Origin: Sphingobacterium tenebrionis
GTDB lineage: Bacteria; Bacteroidota; Bacteroidia; Sphingobacteriales; Sphingobacteriaceae
NCBI RefSeq assembly: GCF_037126265.1
Contig: NZ_JAYLLN010000003.1
Coordinates: 1 to 64,000, forward strand
Direction of reading: 5' to 3'
Length of the DNA: 64,000 bases
Part shown: piece by piece, positions 61,757 through 64,000 of the stretch
How the letters are laid out: every line of letters starts with the position of its first letter
Numbering within the stretch: the first letter of the stretch is position 1
Position numbers and translations under genes: made by a program
The notes under the pieces: model-generated
Told to the model about the DNA's origin: nothing
What the model saw: the letters and a program-made list of their open reading frames with translations, nothing else
Databases searched by the model: none

Positions 61757-62356
61757 ATGAAAGAATTTTGGGAAGAACACTTTATTGATAAGCAGGAAAT
61801 GTGGGGCTTTGAACCTGCCAGGTCTGCTCTGATAACCAGAGATTATTTTAAAGAAAATTGTGTGAGGAATTTGCTTATTCCCGGTATCGGCTACGGACGA
61901 AATGCCCAAGTTTTCAAACAGATCGGAATAGATGTGACCGGCATAGAAATATCCCAAACTGCTATTGATCTAGCAAGGAAACACTACGGAAGCGGAATGG
62001 TCATTCATCACGGTTCTGTAACTGAAATGCCTTTCGATACCATCCAATATGATGGTATATTTTGCCATGCGTTAATTCATTTGTTGAACAGTAAGGAAAG
62101 AGCCGCTCTAATAGCGGGTTGCTATGACCAACTAATCCAAGGAGGGCTTATGGTATTTACTACCATTACGAAAGAAGCCCATACATACGGTCAAGGTAAA
62201 TATATCAGCAAAGATCGTTATGGAATGTTTGGCGGAGTAACGATGTTCTTTTACGATAGAGAGACAATACAGGAGGAATTTGGGAGATATGGACTGATTG
62301 AAGTAACCGAGGTGAATGAAAATTACCCATTTTATTTGATAAAATGCAAAAAATAG
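61757..62356 (+). CDS. Class I SAM-dependent methyltransferase
   Basis: 199 residues. Motif I is LLIPGIGYGRNAQVF, followed by VTGIEISQTAIDLAR (motif II) and QYDGIFCHALIHLL (motif IV). The compact size and the opening FWEEHFIDKQEMWG resemble thiopurine- or tellurite-type small-molecule methyltransferases. The substrate cannot be told. Confidence 0.88.
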   Translation: MKEFWEEHFIDKQEMWGFEPARSALITRDYFKENCVRNLLIPGIGYGRNAQVFKQIGIDVTGIEISQTAIDLARKHYGSGMVIHHGSVTEMPFDTIQYDGIFCHALIHLLNSKERAALIAGCYDQLIQGGLMVFTTITKEAHTYGQGKYISKDRYGMFGGVTMFFYDRETIQEEFGRYGLIEVTEVNENYPFYLIKCKK

Positions 62357-62642
62357 TGAAGGAAATGAGGGAGTTATATAATACATGACCTTATAGATCA
62401 TAAGATTGTTATTTCATTCCAGAGGACAATTCTTCTAATTTAGAGCTCCTCCTTTGATGAAAAGATGATTAGTGATCCCTTATTCGTGTGTGTACCTTCT
62501 GTTTATGCTCTTTTTGGATTTATTGAAAGGTGCTTGATTGTAATCGAGGGGCATAGCATATCCGTGAAAAACCGGTCAGTGCGCTTGAGCCACATCCTTT
62601 ATCTAAGTTAATTCCTCGATTTAAACGATACCTATTAATAGG

Positions 62643-62777
62643 TTAAAAATAGTCCTCGGTAGAGTTTAGATGGTTTGAAATAATCTGAATGACCAAAATG
62701 ATTATTATCAATAAAACGATTACAAATACAATCGATATCAAATCGATCATTTTTTCCTTCTGTTCGTTATTTTCCAT
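62643..62777 (-). CDS. 44-residue single-helix membrane peptide
   Basis: An uninterrupted 44-codon frame from ATG to TAA encodes a charged start (MENNEQKEKM), a strongly hydrophobic helix (SIVFVIVLLIIIILVIQII) and a short acidic tail. The amphipathic order and start/stop are those of a real small membrane protein. No homologue is recognised and no strong promoter is visible. Confidence 0.5.
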   Translation of the reverse strand: MENNEQKEKMIDLISIVFVIVLLIIIILVIQIISNHLNSTEDYF

Positions 62778-64000
62778 TATTGGCCGGTTTTGGAGGTCTT
62801 ACCGAAACCAGATCAGGTCCCAGATTTGTTTCCTCCAACAAAAGTAAACAAAATATGGCTGGAGCGGAAATTATTTTCGTCATTCTAAAGATAAATATTG
62901 ATATTCCGTAATATTTTTTCGGTTCTGTATTTATGTTTATAGCGGGCCGTTTGGTTTATTGCTCTCCGATAGGTATCTTTCTGAGGCCCATCTGGCCATC
63001 TTGGCGTTCGAACGTTTTGCAAACCACGTATCCTATGGTAAATTCCGTCTTTCAGCAGGAATTTTAATGGTATTATATTTTTGTTGTTTTTTTGTAATCC
63101 CAATGCAAAGTACATAAAGAATCCTTTGACTTATATCGGTGGTTATGTTTTCTAAAATCATTGGTCATACATTTTCCAAGGTAGCTGGTATCGTTTCCAA
63201 TAAAATTTTCCTTTATCAGTTCACCATCCTGCCAGTTGACCAAAGGAAGTTAATCCGGTCCATATCCCTAATGGATATCGGAATAAGCAATCGGCCCACC
63301 ATTGAAGTTCTCTCGGGAATTCCTATTAAATAGACTACAAAATTGCCTGACATAAGAATACACTCCGGAGAAGAAAATGAATGGAATTTTAACGATGAGA
63401 TTATTATAAATCTCACTAGATATTCTTTAGAGATCAAGGGGAGATTATTTAAAGGAGTATATAGAGAAATCTTTATCAAATCATTATCCGTCGGCTCCAT
63501 GCATATTTGGCAAAATCCTCAGTTTCCCCTAAGATATAGTAAAGTACCGATCCTAGAGTATAGAAAGCAATTGTATTTTTCCCAATGGGGTTATTTCAAA
63601 TTCATATGGATAATTTAGCAACTTATCTGTCTCCTTTTTCTTTGATGCAATCTTGGACTTCTTTAATAGCCTTGATAGAGATTGTTTAAATTCCGGATAA
63701 ACCTCCAGATCAAGTAAACTCATATTGTGATATACCCTGTTCAGGATAACGTGTTCAAGATTTAATAACTCCATAACACATTTGTATAAAGCCATAATTT
63801 TTATCAGAAGAATTAACGTTTTAGTTAGATATGATTTAACGTTGTGTATTATACAAAAACCAAAAGGAATTGTTTTATATTTTTTTGAACTTTTGGGATT
63901 TTCCGTTGTACTATATATAATCGATGACTTTTCCATTGTAATTATAGTAATTGTTTCAAGATGGTACAATGGTGCCATCTTTTTTTGAAAGTATATCTTC
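62778..64000. other. Right-edge stretch without a clear gene
   Basis: Several short frames exist but none is convincing. On the plus strand 63139-63333 and 63343-63618 share one reading frame broken by a TAG, which may be a decayed gene. On the minus strand a frame 63978-63553 has a plausible helical stretch (ELLNLEHVILNRVYHNMSLL) but an unlikely N terminus. Composition is AT-rich. Confidence 0.35.

Noticed and set aside
62885..63115. 76-residue basic minus-strand frame
   Set aside because: No family match, no promoter, and the sequence looks like chance; it is left unannotated.
1..64000. CRISPR arrays, tRNA or rRNA genes
   Set aside because: No regularly spaced repeats, cloverleaf or rRNA-like sequence was noticed on either strand; a covariance-model search would be needed to be certain.

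Overview
The window reads as chromosome of a member of the Bacteroidota, most likely Sphingobacteriaceae (Sphingobacterium/Pedobacter-like). The reasons are the gene families (a TPR protein with a C-terminal HTH, a 7TM-DISM histidine kinase, Bacteroidota-type Wza/Wzc, a TTG-started dnaG and a Mob module of the Bacteroidota kind), the lack of strong Shine-Dalgarno sequences, and several good matches to the Bacteroidota promoter (TTTG, about 20 bp, TAnnTTTG).

Layout: (1) 0.4-3.9 kb is a tight five-gene operon of a UDG-fold protein, a membrane-anchored GTPase, a tail-anchored protein, an unknown protein and a WYL regulator. It looks like an undescribed, possibly defence-related module. (2) 4.0-7.6 kb holds the four dTDP-L-rhamnose genes, surrounded by REP-like palindromes. 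(3) 7.8-11.1 kb holds a TPR/HTH membrane regulator, a small membrane protein and an HTH regulator at the head of the polysaccharide locus. (4) 11.2-37.5 kb is a large Wzx/Wzy-type exopolysaccharide or capsule locus: nucleotide-sugar dehydrogenases, WecB, flippase, glycosyltransferases, EpsG-like polymerase, PglC-like initiating transferase, PglE/PglD-like amino-sugar genes, and Wza/Wzc export. Embedded at 25.9-31.8 kb is an acyl-building cassette (AMP ligase, GNAT, two carrier proteins, ketosynthase III, two SDRs, MBL hydrolase) that probably makes an unusual acyl group for the sugar. From about 15.6 to 34 kb the DNA is visibly AT-rich. (5) 37.6-40.0 kb is a patch of decayed mobile DNA: an IS66 remnant, direct repeats, and an IS3-family element inserted with a 3-bp duplication into an HPr-kinase-like gene. 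(6) 40.2-48.2 kb returns to housekeeping genes: a FlaA1/PglF-type UDP-sugar 4,6-dehydratase, dnaG, yraN-like, glutaminyl cyclase, ruvX and ybeY.

(7) 48.3-59.1 kb is a mobilization module (coupling protein, relaxase, MobC-like protein, toprim protein). Enclosed between the coupling protein and the relaxase is a compact cargo: a GNAT/LuxI-like synthase, an E1/ThiF-like adenylyltransferase, a 7TM sensor kinase, a receiver-kinase hybrid and a single-receiver regulator. This could be a self-contained signal-making and signal-sensing cassette. (8) 59.1-62.4 kb carries a chloramphenicol-acetyltransferase-like gene with a HAD phosphatase, a divergent Crp-family regulator and a methyltransferase. The last 1.6 kb has little recognisable coding beyond a 44-residue membrane peptide.

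The best candidates for something new are the 0.4-3.9 kb operon, the 25.9-31.8 kb acyl cassette and the 50.5-56.3 kb signalling cassette. No tRNA, rRNA, CRISPR array or integrase gene was seen.
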